Origin: Dendrocalamus latiflorus
Lineage: Eukaryota > Streptophyta > Magnoliopsida > Poales > Poaceae
Length of the DNA: 64,000 bases
Assembly (NCBI GenBank): GCA_017311315.1
Contig: CM029645.1
Location: 26,065,627 to 26,129,626, forward strand
Direction of reading: 5' to 3'
Part shown: piece by piece, positions 12,240 to 24,497 of the stretch
Numbering within the stretch: the stretch's first letter is position 1
How the letters are laid out: each line of letters begins with the position of its first letter
Notes under the pieces: generated by a model
The model's database searches: none
Told to the model about the DNA's origin: nothing
Seen by the model: the letters and a program-made list of their open reading frames with translations, nothing else
Position numbers and translations under genes: made by a program

Positions 12240-13060
12240 TAAGTTCCATCTCAATCGAACAGTCGTACTAGGAGAGATGACTGTGCATGGATCCCAGTAG
12301 TTACAGAAAAGCTCGACTTCCTTGTTCCTAAACATGACAAAGAGGACTAGCACAGTAACCTTACCTACCATCTGAAATGCCTGAAATTAGAAAACAAGGG
12401 GGATTCAGTTAACCCCCATTTTTATTTTTTCTTTTTTGAAAATATAAACTGTTATTAGTTCAGGGTGAGACACCAAAATACATGGGCGGATGCACCCGCA
12501 CCTTGAGATCAGTCGATCTTGAAGAAGAAGAAGATTTGATTGCTCTCAAGGTATATGCCAGACACTTGCACATAGTTTCAGCCAAACAAAGCTTCAAAGC
12601 ACAAATTGAAATAGTCCCAATAGTTAATACAATATAGGTTACACATTAAACATCTTTTACCATAATAATGACTCTGAATAGTCTACTACCACATCCATGT
12701 CACATTTCTCAAAAGAGCTTGTCCCTCTCGAGAGAAAAAAACTTGTCAAATGTGAACTCTGCGGTAGAAAATTTTCAACTTTGAGCGTCAGTGTATACAA
12801 AACTATCCAAAATAATAACATGAAAACGCTACTCTATAAGATTTGTCCTCAAGAGTACTCTCAACTTTCAAAGTATTATAAGGAGTGATCATGATGGATT
12901 CTTTTCAATATTTGACGATCAATGTTTTAAAATATTTGACCATGGGAAGTCAATCTATGACAACTTTATTTTTTACAAACTGAGGCAGTTCAATTCTCTT
13001 CCCTCCCCATAAGTATAGATTTTCTGACGCATATGGATTAAGCACTCCGTCCATAGGGTG
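12240..13060. other. Intergenic, nothing recognised
   Basis: AT-rich, with no coding signature, paired repeat or RNA gene seen. Confidence 0.5.
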
Positions 13061-13065
13061 TGATC

Positions 13066-13345
13066 AATATGGCTTGAGCTTTTGGCTTCAGCTTATTTTT
13101 GCACTATTCATAAATTTCGTCTTTTTCTGAACTTTTGGCTTTTTTTTGAGTTTTTTTACCGGTTCTTTTTTTCCTCGTATTTGTTTACATTATACGTGAT
13201 GGGCTAATATGTTTTTTCTATTTTTAATTTTTTTTAAATTTAATTATGGTAAATAAGCCTCTGTCAGCTACAGTGCTTTTTTCAGCCAGCTACAGTGTTT
13301 TCAGCCATAAGCCACGGGCTTTTCAGCCATTTTGATCACAACCAT
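13066..13345. mobile_element. MITE, GATCRTTTTGGCTT family, copy 1
   Basis: The left end reads GTGATCAATATGGCTTG and the right end, reverse-complemented, GTGATCAAAATGGCTG, so the ends are inverted repeats. The interior shares TTCATAAATTTCGTCTTTTT, TTACCGGTTCTTTTT and CAGCTACAGTG with copies at 23585 and 55493. There is no coding capacity. The superfamily is not certain. Confidence 0.7.
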
Positions 13346-13444
13346 AATCTCACCACGATCTTCGTCGAACGTATTACCATAGTATTATTACGGGCCTTCT
13401 TATGGGCAAATTGAATGTGTCAGCAACCCAAAATATAGCGTTGA

Positions 13445-13567
13445 TGTAACACCCTCCTCAGAGCGTGGGATGCTACCACTACACACTTCCCAACTCAATT
13501 AGGCGATGCTAATAAAAAATTTGGCCGCACCTCCCTTGTTTATAGGACTACCAACAGGGAGCAATCA

Positions 13568-13604
<37 letters not shown>

Positions 13605-14716
13605 ATAATTGCAATAAGACACTGATTTCATATTACAGATAAATATAACATAAACAAAACTTTCCAGCCCCATGCCCATATAGGCTCGCCACCACGAGAT
13701 CGCAACCATACTAAACCAAATAGCGAGCAACATAAGACATGCCATACGAAATTAGTAATGACAGGAGAAACTCATTCTCCACTTCAAACAAAAGGGGACT
13801 CACCTCGTCCCAAGAAAACCATAAGCATAACTAGGAATTAACTAAAACAATTTAACACGAGTTTAAACATAAATGTTCAGTATGTGACTAAGTTGTTATT
13901 TAACAAGTGCAGTGCATGAAGGGTCTACTCTCATTCCATGCATGCCGTAAATCAGGATTACCTAAAAAAGTCAACAAAATAAGCGTGAGTCTAAAGACTC
14001 AACAAGCACATAATAGAAGCAATACACATTGCTACACACATAAGCCATAAACTAGCCATGTCATTTTCCACATGTTTCAACATAATCGTTAATATAACCA
14101 TCTAATTATTCTCATTCTCATCACTGTCTTTTCATTAGTGCAATGCAACACTACTCTACATGCTCATTTGCTCATCACATTGCTTATACTAGTATAGCCT
14201 AGGTGAACACCTGTCGATGTTCACCCTATCATGGGTCCGTCCTTGTCGGCACAGAAATCTCTCCACTCCCATAAAGGCCTACGAGGTAGATCTTACATAT
14301 CCACCCTTGGTGGATTTTTTTCTCATCATATAAGTGCATATGATGCAAATGTATATATCCATTGTCATTAACATGTTCCATCATTGTCATCATTTGCAGA
14401 GTAACCTCATTGATTATCCCATTTCATCAACATTGCCATCATCATATAAACATCATCATAATATTAAACATTGCATATTTCATAACATTTATAGTCTACT
14501 GTTCTATCATACACTTGTCTGTTAACCAAGCAGAGCGACGTACGGATAGCACCATTCCCGAGTCCCCACCTAAAGAGGCATTCAACCAAACTCAAAATAT
14601 CGTAGCAATACATGCACTTAAAATAGATGGCATCGATACTAGTGCAAAACCTGACACAAACAACAAGCTCGTTGATCAGCTACTTTCCCATTGTCTCATT
14701 CCAGGAATCTGTTACA
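13445..14716 (+). mobile_element. LTR-like block (TGTAACACC...TGTTACA), solo or truncated
   Basis: The block starts TGTAACACCC and ends TGTTACA, with TG...CA ends. It shares with the reverse complement of 20750-21777 the start TGTAACACCC, a GTGAGTCTAAAGACTC phrase and a GTGAACACCTGTCGATG phrase. It carries a (CA)n(TA)n run at 13567-13603. Flanking 5-mers do not match, so the exact boundaries are uncertain. No reverse transcriptase is linked to it. Confidence 0.45.
13567..13603. repeat. (CA)n(TA)n compound microsatellite
   Basis: About ten CA units followed by about eight TA units, inside the LTR-like block. Confidence 0.95.
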
Positions 14717-17346
14717 GACTGACATATAGGGTGCAAACAGGTAGGGTATATATCTCCAGCTGAATTCGACATGGGTGGAATTCAGCAAGAAATCGTTGGT
14801 CCGCTCGGATTCAACTATAATATATATATCTGACAAAAAGCAGTAATTGGATAGCCCCCGTCGCCATTGGCAATGTTGGAAAAGAGGAAACCGAGGGCGC
14901 CAGGATTTGAAGGAGAAGGTACGGTGGCTCATCGTCAATAGGGAGATTGAGCGGAAAAGACATTTTTTTAGGAAAAGGAAGAGATGTGAAGAGGCACACA
15001 GAGTACAGTAGCGAGGTCGAGCCAGTCGAGAGAGGCTACGTGCGTTTTTTTTTTTGGGGCAGTGGTTTAGCCATTCGGCTTATGATTTTTGAATTATGGC
15101 TATACGTGAAAGACAATACATAGAAAAAATAGTCGTATATGATTTTGGCCCGTATAGCTAAACTCGGTACAGTATATTCTACAGTCTACCTGTAAACCCT
15201 ATATTAAAAAGATACACCGTTTAAAAGTTATTTACTATATCATAAAAGTGATAAACCAAAACTTGAGCTGTTCCGAACATGGCGGCGGCGGCGCAAGCTC
15301 AAGGGTCCCCAAGGTACCAACCCTACCCTCGTGTGTGTGTAGGGTGGGCTGGGCCAGCGATCATGTTGGGTTGGGCCTACCTTGTTTCTTCTGTCTTTTT
15401 CTTCTTTTTCTTTTATTTTCTCAAATACTGCAATAATTCTTCCAAAAAAATATTACAGAATTTGTCCGCTGGAAGAAATGCTGTAGTACGGATTTGCTGT
15501 ATTTCCTTTTCTTTCTTCGGAGGATGTTCCTAATTTAAAATTGATTTTTTGCACCTATGAAAATATATGAACATTTTAAAATCTCAATTGCATTATCAAT
15601 TTTATAGTTTCCTATGCATGCATTTCTTCTGTTCTTTTTTACGTGATGTTGTTGACTTTTCATAATCTTCATAATTGGTTTTACTTTTCATAACTTCATA
15701 TTTGTATAAATAAAGATAAAATTTAATTTTAATACTATGAAAGTATTTTTAACATTAATATAGTGATATACTAGTTGCATATCTATGTGTTACAATGGAA
15801 AATAAGTACCATACAAATATCACATCTTTGATAACCACAATCTAATGTTGGTGTCGTAAGGGAAAGTACAATCAGTTGTTGTTTTTAGCATGTTTGGCTA
15901 ATGCACCAAAATTCTTTGATTGATGAGAACTTTGCTCTGGGCTTATGTCAAACTTGCTTTTTCAGTTATCAAATGGTTCATAGGATATAGCTCTGGAATT
16001 GACAGGAGTGCAATGTGAACATGAGGACATAAGGTAGTTGATTCACAATGTGAATTTTGAAATGAATAGAATAAATAGTCGTAGAAGCTCAAATGAAATG
16101 CTTAGAAAAGTCAACAGCTGAAGCAAAATTCTTACAGATCCAACTGCCGGGTAGTCATCTTTGTCGGCAAACTCACACATGTGATACATACTATCAAATG
16201 TGATCTCAAACTGAACATTGAACATCAATTTTATCTTACGCCATCATGTATCAAGCAAAGTATACATGTTCACACTCGTAAATAAAACAAATTAGAACAT
16301 ACAACGGAACACTAAACTTTACATAAATAACAATATTTCTCTTTAACACATATAGCGAATCAGCCAATTAAAAGATGATGATACACACATACACACACAA
16401 GCATCACATATATCTACAAGCATCGCATTAATGAAGTATGATAGAACAAGCACCACATACGACAACTATGTACAAAAATGGTAGTAAACAATATTTTTCC
16501 GTAGTATACTTAATTCATAAATAACTGTCAGACCATCTTGGAGAATAACAAACCAATTGATAAATAAGACATCATGCAATAAATAGAAACATTAACGGGA
16601 ATTTAAAAATGAAACTGATGTGTCATCTTTTTGGAAGACTTATCTTCCTCTCTAGCTTGTCAAGTAAAGAGAAAGCAAGCACACTCTATAAAATGGAAAA
16701 CAAATAGTTAAACATCATAAACCCATTGCATATTACATATAAAAGATATGAAAAGATTTAGTGAATTGCTTACGTTATTTAATATCCAAATATTCTGGCC
16801 AATGTATCGTTCCTTATGTCAACGATGTTCATAGTTCCTTACATTCAAATCGTGTAGCACTACTTGGCATAGTTCTATTTGAAGGTCGCATTATTTAAAT
16901 TATAAAAGACATGCATACATTATTTACTTAATTTTTTACCTTCAAACTCTTGTATTCTAGCATCTTGAGGTCCAAAGATGAAATTTGTACATCCCATTGT
17001 CATTAAGCAACCGACAGTTAGCGCGAGAGAGAGGGGATATAGATGGTCAAGATTCATGTGTTTAGATCGGACGACTGAAAAAAGAAGAGGGAGAATGCAC
17101 CAACAACCACAAACTCTTCTTTATATAGTAGTAGAGATTATAGCGTTATTATGGCTAGTCTATATAAAATTTCAAACACAATGGCAATCAAATATTTTCT
17201 GAAAGTTTGACTGTGCGAACGGGAAAACGTAATTAAATTCTGCTACTCTACTGACTTTTGCTGTCGCCTCCATAAAAAATAATCACCATTTTACACAGTT
17301 AGATTGGTACGTGTTAATGTAGAGTTTACCATATATCAGTCCCTAA
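14717..17346. other. Intergenic, AT-rich
   Basis: A MITE-like block lies at about 15060-15260, with no defined ends. A short start MAAAAQAQGSPRYQPYPR at 15279 resembles a first exon but has no support around it. The rest is AT-rich and holds nothing I recognise. Confidence 0.5.
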
Positions 17347-18498
17347 TTAATCTGTGCAAGCAGCCACGAGCTTGAGATACAAATCGAGATCATGGGACGC
17401 GAGCACGTTGGGCGCCGGGTCCTGGCTGCGAAGCCGCAGCTCGCAGCCGACGTCGCTGTACGCCCACCCCATCTTCGAGACCAGCCACCTCGGCACCCTC
17501 GACTTCCGCTTCACCGATCCGTCGTCTCGGGCGCCGCTCCAATCGTCGACTGGGAACCCCGGCACCTTGGTCACGATGTCGTTCGAGTTCACAACGCGGA
17601 GCACCTTGCCGCCGCTCTCCTCCAGCCTGCGCCGGAACGCCGCGTTGCCCACGCGCGGGCCGCCGAACGACACGGCCGTGACCATCGGCGCGACGTCCTC
17701 GTCGTCTTGCATGGCTGCAGTCGCGATCTCGTAGGCGGTGAGCACCGCGAGCGCTGCGCCGAGGCTGTGGCCGGTGACCGTGATGCTCAACGGCGGCATG
17801 CCTTTGCCGCCGTATTCGCGGACGATTCTTTGCACCTCGCCGCGCACCTGGTGCTGCAGGCTGCTGTGCGCTTTGCCTGGGGTGGTGAAGAGCCTCCAGA
17901 ACCCACCCTCCACCATCGGCTCCTCACCGGCGGCGTCACTTGATAGCGGCGTGGTGGTCGGCAGGTGGGTGAGGGTGGACTGGAAGTTGTCCACCCACTC
18001 GCCGGGTGTCGCCGTGCCGCGGTATGCAATGACGACGTCCCGCCTCCCTAGCCGCTCGATCTCGTCCTCGTCACCGCACACCGCGACGTAGCCAATGTAG
18101 CTCGAGCTGCACGACATCCAGCTCGGCGCCGAGCTAGACGCCGCGTGGAGGAGGCGTGTGACCTCATAGCCTGTCTCCGGAATGCCGGAGCGGCGCAGGA
18201 GGGAGCGGCTTGGGAACCGGCAGGAGCCGCGGCCGTCGAAGTCGAAGCTGGCGTACGCGGCGCGGACGAACTGCCCGTACCGGACAAGCTCGCCGCGGAG
18301 CGCGCCATCGAGCGGGTTCAGCAGGCCGTCCCAGTCGCGGGCGCCCTGGAGCTCCGTCCACTGCCTGCCGATCCTCAGCTTCGACGGCTTCGACGCCGGC
18401 GTTGAGGGCGCGAAGGAGTTCTTGATGGTGCGGCGGTTGCCACGCGCAAGTGCAACGCTAGGGTAGCAAGTGCGAGCTCCGGAGATGGAAGCCGCCAT
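17347..18498 (-). CDS. Class-3 lipase, plastid phospholipase A1-I type
   Basis: Intronless gene for 383 residues. Plant PLA1-I enzymes cut the sn-1 acyl chain of plastid galactolipids and phospholipids and can feed jasmonate synthesis. The sequence shows a basic, Ser/Ala-rich N terminus (residues 1-40, transit-peptide-like), the family block RQWTELQGARDWDGLL (45-60), YIGYVAV (134-140), GRRDVVIAYRGTATPGEW (151-168), the nucleophile elbow GHSLG with Ser245, SFGGPRVGN (277-285), Asp307 in SNDIVTKVPG and His369 in ASHDL. The full catalytic triad is therefore present. The frame stays open 76 codons upstream, but a TATATATA box at 18559-18569 places transcription near 18530, so the ATG at 18498 (or MHTGRN at 18516) is the likely start. 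High GC contrasts with its AT-rich surroundings, normal for grass intronless genes. The alpha2/beta2-like subgroup is inferred from the VIAYRGTAT phrase. Confidence 0.9.
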   Translation of the reverse strand: MAASISGARTCYPSVALARGNRRTIKNSFAPSTPASKPSKLRIGRQWTELQGARDWDGLLNPLDGALRGELVRYGQFVRAAYASFDFDGRGSCRFPSRSLLRRSGIPETGYEVTRLLHAASSSAPSWMSCSSSYIGYVAVCGDEDEIERLGRRDVVIAYRGTATPGEWVDNFQSTLTHLPTTTPLSSDAAGEEPMVEGGFWRLFTTPGKAHSSLQHQVRGEVQRIVREYGGKGMPPLSITVTGHSLGAALAVLTAYEIATAAMQDDEDVAPMVTAVSFGGPRVGNAAFRRRLEESGGKVLRVVNSNDIVTKVPGFPVDDWSGARDDGSVKRKSRVPRWLVSKMGWAYSDVGCELRLRSQDPAPNVLASHDLDLYLKLVAACTD

Positions 18499-18558
18499 GT
18501 TTCTTCCTGTGTGCATGTCAGCTTCCTGACCTAATTCTGACCACCAGATCAAGCTTGT

Positions 18559-18569
18559 CATATATATAG
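18559..18569 (-). promoter_or_regulatory. TATA box of the lipase gene
   Basis: CTATATATATG on the - strand, about 60 bases upstream of the ATG at 18498. It argues that the long upstream open frame is not translated. Confidence 0.65.
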
Positions 18570-19540
18570 GGACTAGGGAGTATGAAAATGGAGGGAACCT
18601 AGCAGTTGCTTCTCGCGATTTGATCGAAAACCGTGCCTGCCTTTCGCAGATGCGCGTCCTGCTTACTATATTTCGGGTAATTAATGTAATGTTCTCGATC
18701 CTCGTCTTTGAGTTTGGTTGCCGCACCTCCCTGAACTCAAAAGTTTACAGGCCAACCTCCCAAATTCTCCACTCTTCGGACTGATCTCCCCTCTTCAGAG
18801 GCAAAAAGGCATGTTTTTGTTGAGAATGTTACGGAGGAATACATGCAAGGTAGGAGTATTAGTTTGGCGTTGCATTTTGCATGCATGGTTGGCACGTGGA
18901 CATATACACTGCAAGCCGAATTTGTTCAGTGGCTCATGCCAGGCCAGCTAGATGGTCTTTCTTTTAGTTTTTCATTCGGATGAACCATCAGTGTAATTTA
19001 ACGGCCTAACATAAAATCAGAGTGATTTCAGTTGGGAAACAATTTATATATGAAGGGATAAGTCATGCTAGTAGTTTTGGGATGAAACTATGATTGAATA
19101 CAAATAAGGAACATATTTTCACTTATGGCCTATTTGGAATTTTGCGTGAAGCATTAAATCCCCGCAAGATTCCTGTAATACCACTAAAATTGCAAAAGGG
19201 AAAACAAAGGAAATTAAGTAGAGTTTTACTGTCAGACCCATCGGCTTTTAGAATACCGAATAAAAATAGCGTTCACTGAGGTTCCCAGACCGTCCAGGGA
19301 CGATCGGAACCATCTCACGTTTGGGTTCTTATCATCTGGCAGAAAATTTACCAACTTACCTGCCGCGCAGTAAAAAACTCCGCAAAGCTCATGCAGTGCC
19401 ATTTTGGCCAAATTGCCCTTGGGGCACTCAGCCATATAAGAGAAAGTGGGAATAAGGTGAGGGCATTTCAGTCATTCCACAAAGTCAAAGGATAGGCCAA
19501 CCATGCCCTTATACGCTAGCATAGTACCAGCCAGCCCCCA
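18570..19540. other. Lipase promoter and intergenic sequence
   Basis: The upstream region of the lipase gene is followed by AT-rich sequence with no gene signature. Confidence 0.45.
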
Positions 19541-20749
19541 TACAAGCTCCATTCACATTTCTTCCCCTGACCGAGAGCTCAACCAGGGAGCTAGCTAAAG
19601 ACTGAGAAATAACCCAAGGCCACGCCTCACCTCAGCCCATTACACTTCACAATCGAGAGCCACCTAGCCAGCCATGAGGGAGGGAAGATGAAGAAAGAAC
19701 AAGGGAGAGGAGGGGACCCCATGGAGCTAGCCAAGGCCGCGGTGTGAGGACGGCGACAACAACAACGTGGAACATCATCAGCCGCTGGACCGACACCAAG
19801 TCGACCATCAAGAGTGCCCACCTTCCCTCCGCCCTTTCTTCCCTCTTACAATCCCTTGGCACGACATCTAGCACGGGCTAGTAAAGCCGCTGCTCCACCG
19901 ATGGTAAGCCACAGGCACCACCGTGTGCCCATGAGAAAGAGGAGGTGCTCCCTGGTGCACGCCTCCCAATCATGTACCGTCGTGGTGACAACCTTGGGCT
20001 TTTCTTGAGTTGGGGCGCACATAAGAGTATAGTAAACAAAAATAGAATGAAAAATCGAAAGCGTAAGAGTAGGGAGGAAGAGTAGCAAACTATTCCCATA
20101 GTATGAGGGTAGGTCGGGCGGTTGCAAGTCGTGGCCGACGAGCTCAAACCCATGGGGGGAGCTGTGGTCGGTGCTAGGCGCTGACAGCTGGCGGCAACGA
20201 CCGTGGAGGCAGGCCAATAGCCGGGAGGTCGGGAGAGGCCAATCCACGCCATCGGCAGCCGAGCCAAGGGCGACGCTGGGGAAAGGTGGCGGCGCTAGTA
20301 GAGCCGACGTTAGGGGCGCCACCGGAGGCAAGCCCGAGGACGGCACGGCCGAAGCCCCCCAAAGACGATGGTTCCCTATTGGGTCGCACCGGACAGAGAA
20401 GGGAGGTGGAGTCGCGAGAGGAAGGAGCAGCACCAGGCTCCCAGTTGGCAGCATGCCGTGGCCGGCGAGCCTGAGGGAAGACCGAGAGGGAGGTGGCCGA
20501 ATCTGAAGGTGGGAGAGAGTGGGAGAGGGGGGAAAGGTTGGGGTGGCGGAGGAGCCATCGACGGCAAGCTCTGGGCCGGCGATGCCCGAGCTCGGCGGTG
20601 CCCCGCCGCATCACCTGGGAGACGCCAAGCCATTTGGCTGAGAAAAATGAGGAGGAAGAGGAGAGATAGAGAGGCTGGTTCGGCTGAACTAGTTGAAGGA
20701 GAGAAAGAAAAAAAGAAGAAAAGGGAAGGAAAAAAAGAAAAGATAGAAA
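19541..20749. repeat. GC-rich repeat-derived region without a supported gene
   Basis: Open frames run on both strands and in several phases, giving proline-, arginine- and glycine-rich products with no domain. This is the pattern of transposon-derived GC-rich filler in rice. It joins directly to the LTR-like block at 20750-21777 and ends in a purine-rich stretch (20690-20755). It is probably the interior of the same element. Confidence 0.4.
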
Positions 20750-21777
20750 AATAGGAGTTTAGTACCTGCACGACGAGTCCTTAACCCCGTGCGTTTTATG
20801 CTAGAGTTGGGTTATGCGCGTAGACTCGTCGCTGCTCGCTTAAGCATTGATTTTGATATGATGTGTCCAGTCGGGTTGACGTTTGTACATGTGGGGGTCC
20901 TGGGTCGAAGCTGTCCACGCATCGTTCCCCGAGACTAACCAGGCAAGTGCATGGTAAAGCGGTAAATTCGGGTAATGTTTGCTGATAGTTGAATGATACT
21001 GCATTGCTTACCCTATCATGGAAGTTAACTATTTTTGGATGCATGATGAGTAATGATGAATGACGATTGTTGAGATATGATATGTTGATATGCATAAATG
21101 GTGAACTTGCATTGCATGCATGTCATGAAAAGAGATGGTTTTGTGGTATCATTGGTCCACTTTGTGTAAACACTTCACGGGAGTGGAGGTTGAGATCTCC
21201 ACATGAAAATGACGGGCTATTGTGATCCCCGTATGAAAAAGGACGGGCTTGTGATCACTGCATGGAAACAGGGTGGGCTTAGATCAGCATCGACGGGTGT
21301 TCACTCTGCTATATCGGTATAGGCTAAAGAGATAAGAGAGAAGTACATACGCATATGCATAATGATTGGTTGATGAGAACTTAAAGAGATTAAATGGAAA
21401 AAATGGTTATTGAAACTGAAATGGTTATGGACTGATTCATAAACCTGTTATTTACTGTTTTGCTTTGTACTTGCCGAGTCTTTGGACTCACCTTTTCTTT
21501 GTTGTTTTTTTAGGTGACCGTTGAGGACGTTATGCACAGGCGGGAGTAGCATATGGATAACTTCACATACTAATAGCACTTCGTATATCAGCTTTTGGGT
21601 AGCATGTTAAAATTCCACTAGTATGCTAGAATTGTTGCTTAAAATGATATGTTGTAAAGTGGTCGCTGCATTATGAATAAAGTAAAGTTTGCTTAAAATA
21701 ACTAGCAGTTGAAAAAAATGGTAAAAGTATGCAATGGTGATAGCATTCCGGGCCCAGAGAATGGGCGGGGTGTTACA
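20750..21777 (-). mobile_element. LTR-like block related to 13445-14716, inverse orientation
   Basis: On the - strand it starts TGTAACACCCCGCCCATTC and carries the GTGAGTCCAAAGACTCGGC and GTGAACACCCGTCGATG phrases in the same order as 13445-14716. The inner boundary is not resolved. With the block at 13445 it brackets the lipase gene in opposite orientations. Confidence 0.45.
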
Positions 21778-23231
21778 GTTCCGAGGAAATTTCTACATCC
21801 CAAACAGTGCCTAGCTAACTTGTTGAACAATCAAATTTCACTCTAGTTTATAATAAGTTGAAGTTGAGTGTGCATGTGTATAATATTTTTAAAAATCAGC
21901 CTGATTCCTCACGTTAGGTTTGCTATGAGACTCATGCTAGCTCCTGACAGTTGACAGCTACCACAATGGCGAGAGCACTGCGAGGTTTCTCTATGTTAGG
22001 TTTTCAGGGGTTCATTGGCCCAGGTCACACGTTTTGACAACTAGCCCCACGATTGGTGGTGGTGTAGCTAGGCAAAATTGTAAGAACGCTGTTGGTCGCG
22101 GGATTATCAAAGGAAGGTGGTGGGCTGCGTAGATGGAAACCATGTGAGGACATCAAGTTGGATTTTGGTGCCATGAGAGGTGATCGACGACGGCGTGGTG
22201 GTGTAGTTGGAGCTATTGGAGATAGCAAGGGGGGTTGTGTTAGTATTCAAAGGTGTCGCTGCTAAGGTTTCACTCGGTTTACTTCTCAGTCGCTCGGTGG
22301 TTGTGTGTGTTTTCGCTTCTCTGAAGCGTTTCGGATGGTGAACAGTGTGTCCAGCACAAAGAGAGAGATGGGAAAAACAGAACAACAACAGAGGACTGCG
22401 AATTCAGAGAATCTCTGTTATTTCTTCCATGCCGATCCTTCAGATTACAATAATCAAGTTCTGAATATAGTACTAACCAACTAAGTCCCGATGATTCTTT
22501 CTCCTGAAATCATGCCACGATGGAGCACTCCACTCCACTGCATCTTCTGATGGACCGAGTCTGACTGCAGATGCGCCTGACGCAGTCCACTTTGACTTGG
22601 TGCAGCACTTGCTGCCTATGGCTTATTACAAAGACAGTACAATGACCAAGTCTAGATTACTACTTACAGGTTGTTGGCGGCTAGGTTTTGAGTGGGAGGG
22701 GAGAGTCTAACCCACAACATGTTCACCCAAATATTGAGAATTTTACCAGCTTGCAAGAGAAAAAATCAGTTGACTAATATGCATACAATGTATTTAACTG
22801 TCACCGTGGCATTGGTTTTGAGTGCATAGTAATCATTCCTTTTATCAAACTCTATGAACTGTTTAGAATACATGAATTTTTTTTATCTGATTACTGTGTG
22901 GAATTGAACTGTTTCTCGCAAAATTCCTGCATAATTTCAACAAGATCCTTACGTTCTAAACATGCCCTGTAAAGCTATGGCGCGCACTAGGCCTCGTATC
23001 CTTCCTTCGAAAAGGTACCTGATCAAATTGGGCACGTGCTGCGACGTGCATGTCTAGGCGCGCGTTTACAATATGCTTTGCTAGTTAGTTTGCTGCTTTG
23101 TCACTTGAAAGAAACTCCAGCGTGAGGCAATTAGCGCCCAATTATCTTGGATGGAATGAGCTTGCGTTCCATACCTGGAAAGCCTTCCCAGAGCTGCACG
23201 GCCTAATTCTCTTTGGATTATACTCCCTACT
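21778..23231. other. Intergenic, nothing firm
   Basis: A GGTGG-rich stretch at 22040-22330 reads open on the - strand but has no family motif. The sequence at 22380-22720 ends CCCACAACA and might be an LTR end, but no partner was found. Confidence 0.4.
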
Positions 23232-23238
23232 GCCTAAT

Positions 23239-23240
23239 TC

Positions 23241-23267
<27 letters not shown>
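23239..23267. repeat. (CT)n microsatellite
   Basis: About 14 CT units. Confidence 0.95.
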
Positions 23268-23271
<4 letters not shown>

Positions 23272-23584
23272 TTTTACGACAACCCAAGGTAGGTTTAGGG
23301 AGTTGGCCAATTTTTTTTTTTGCCACAAATGACATTGCCCTGTGCTTAATAGCTGTATTCAGGTCCTGGTTTTTAAGCTAAGGCTGATGGATTTTAGCTG
23401 CGGCTGATGTTTTTTGTCTGTACTCTTCGAGACGGTAGCGAACGACGACGAAACCAAGAAAACGAGAACGGTTTTTGTGCTTGAGAAACCGTTTGAAGAA
23501 TCCGCTTCAAGAAACCGCTTCGTAAATTTTGATTTTTGGAGAAACCAAAAGTAAAAAGCTAAAAAAAACAGAGCCATGACATGG

Positions 23585-24260
23585 CCCCGATCGTTTCGGC
23601 TTCGGGCTTATTTTTCATTATTCCTAAATTTCTTCTTTTTCTGATTTATTTTGGATTTTTTTAGTTTTTTTTACCGGTTCTTTTTTTCATGTATTCTTTT
23701 GCATTACACGTGATGGGCTAAACCATTTTTTCTATTTTTAATTTTTTTAAATTTAATTATACCAAATAAGCCACATTCAGTTACAGTATAATTTCAGTCA
23801 TCTACAATGAAATAAACTATAGGGTGTGTTTGGTTGCCTGAATCTCCTTCGTCCTGGATGGGTGGATCCGTATAATCTGAGAAAGAGCCTGTTTGGTTGC
23901 CTGTATGAGCGGATACAGCCTGTATGAGCGGATGCAAAAATACGCCCTCATCCTGGATGGGTGGATACGCTCAAAATGAGCTTCACTAGCCATCCTGGAT
24001 GAGTGGATGCAGTGTATCTTATGCGGTCCCACGTGTCAGTCTCTCAGGTTTGGTAGACTGCATCCGCTCATACAGGCAACCAAACAGCATCTCAGTTTTT
24101 TTGTATCCGCTCATACAGCCTCACCAAACATCTTCTTTTTCTGAAATACGATTCCACTCAGCCTGCATCCACTCATCCAGGATATACGATGCAACCTCCA
24201 TCCACGAACCAAACACACCCTATAAGCCACAGCCCATCCGTTCACCACCACGGTCATTTT
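23585..24260. mobile_element. MITE, GATCRTTTTGGCTT family, copy 2, split by a nested element
   Basis: The left part (CGATCGTTTCGGCTTCGGGCTT, then TTACCGGTTCTTTTT, GTGATGGGCTAAACC) matches the copies at 13066 and 55493. The right end (AAGCCACAGCCCATCC) resumes after 24220, so the element is interrupted by the 399-base insertion at 23822-24220. Confidence 0.7.
23822..24220. mobile_element. Tourist-like MITE nested in another MITE
   Basis: Ends are GGGTGTGTTTGGTT and AACCAAACACACCC, perfect 14-base inverted repeats. Flanks on both sides are TATA, consistent with a short A/T target duplication. The interior holds four or more copies of a GCGGATGCA / CTCATCCTGGATG type motif in both orientations, giving a largely palindromic element. 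No coding capacity. Confidence 0.85.
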
Positions 24261-24379
24261 ACATGTGCAACTAGTGCAGTATAGTCATCCGTCATGTGCG
24301 AAGCATGCCCAATTCATTCATTTGCACGTTTTCCAACCTCGTGCTTGGGCTAAACAAAGCGATAACGGAAAAGGATTAA

Positions 24380-24497
24380 CAGTAATAATGGGCTTGTGGT
24401 CCGCGCCGGATTAGGCCCATTACCGATAGTCCACCACGGCCAGTAAGCCCATTCCCCACATCGCCGCAACCATCCTTCTACCGAGGCAGAAAGCCCC
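24380..24497 (+). promoter_or_regulatory. Candidate promoter with GGCCCAT elements
   Basis: Contains ATGGGCTTG, TTAGGCCCATTA and AAGCCCATTCC, the TCP/telo-type GGCCCA motifs common in promoters of plant housekeeping genes, just before a GC-rich open stretch. Inference from motif density. Confidence 0.35.

Noticed and set aside
12144..12371. Poly-Tyr and poly-Ile frames
   Set aside because: They are products of the (AAT)n microsatellite.
15279..15533. Small frame starting MAAAAQAQGSPRYQPYPR
   Set aside because: It looks like a plant first exon, but the frame soon becomes hydrophobic noise and no promoter, donor or second exon supports it.
17392..17943. Long + strand open frames opposite the lipase gene (183 and 126 residues)
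   Set aside because: They are antisense shadows of a GC-rich coding exon. The - strand frame has the full lipase motifs and catalytic triad.
18499..18726. Upstream ATG extending the lipase by 76 codons
   Set aside because: The TATA box at 18559-18569 lies inside this extension, so it is probably not transcribed.
19846..20754. Frames of 128-202 residues on both strands near 20 kb
   Set aside because: No motif, several overlapping phases, and direct linkage to an LTR-like block; best explained as transposon sequence.
22380..22720. Possible LTR ending CCCACAACA
   Set aside because: No matching start or second copy was found in the window.
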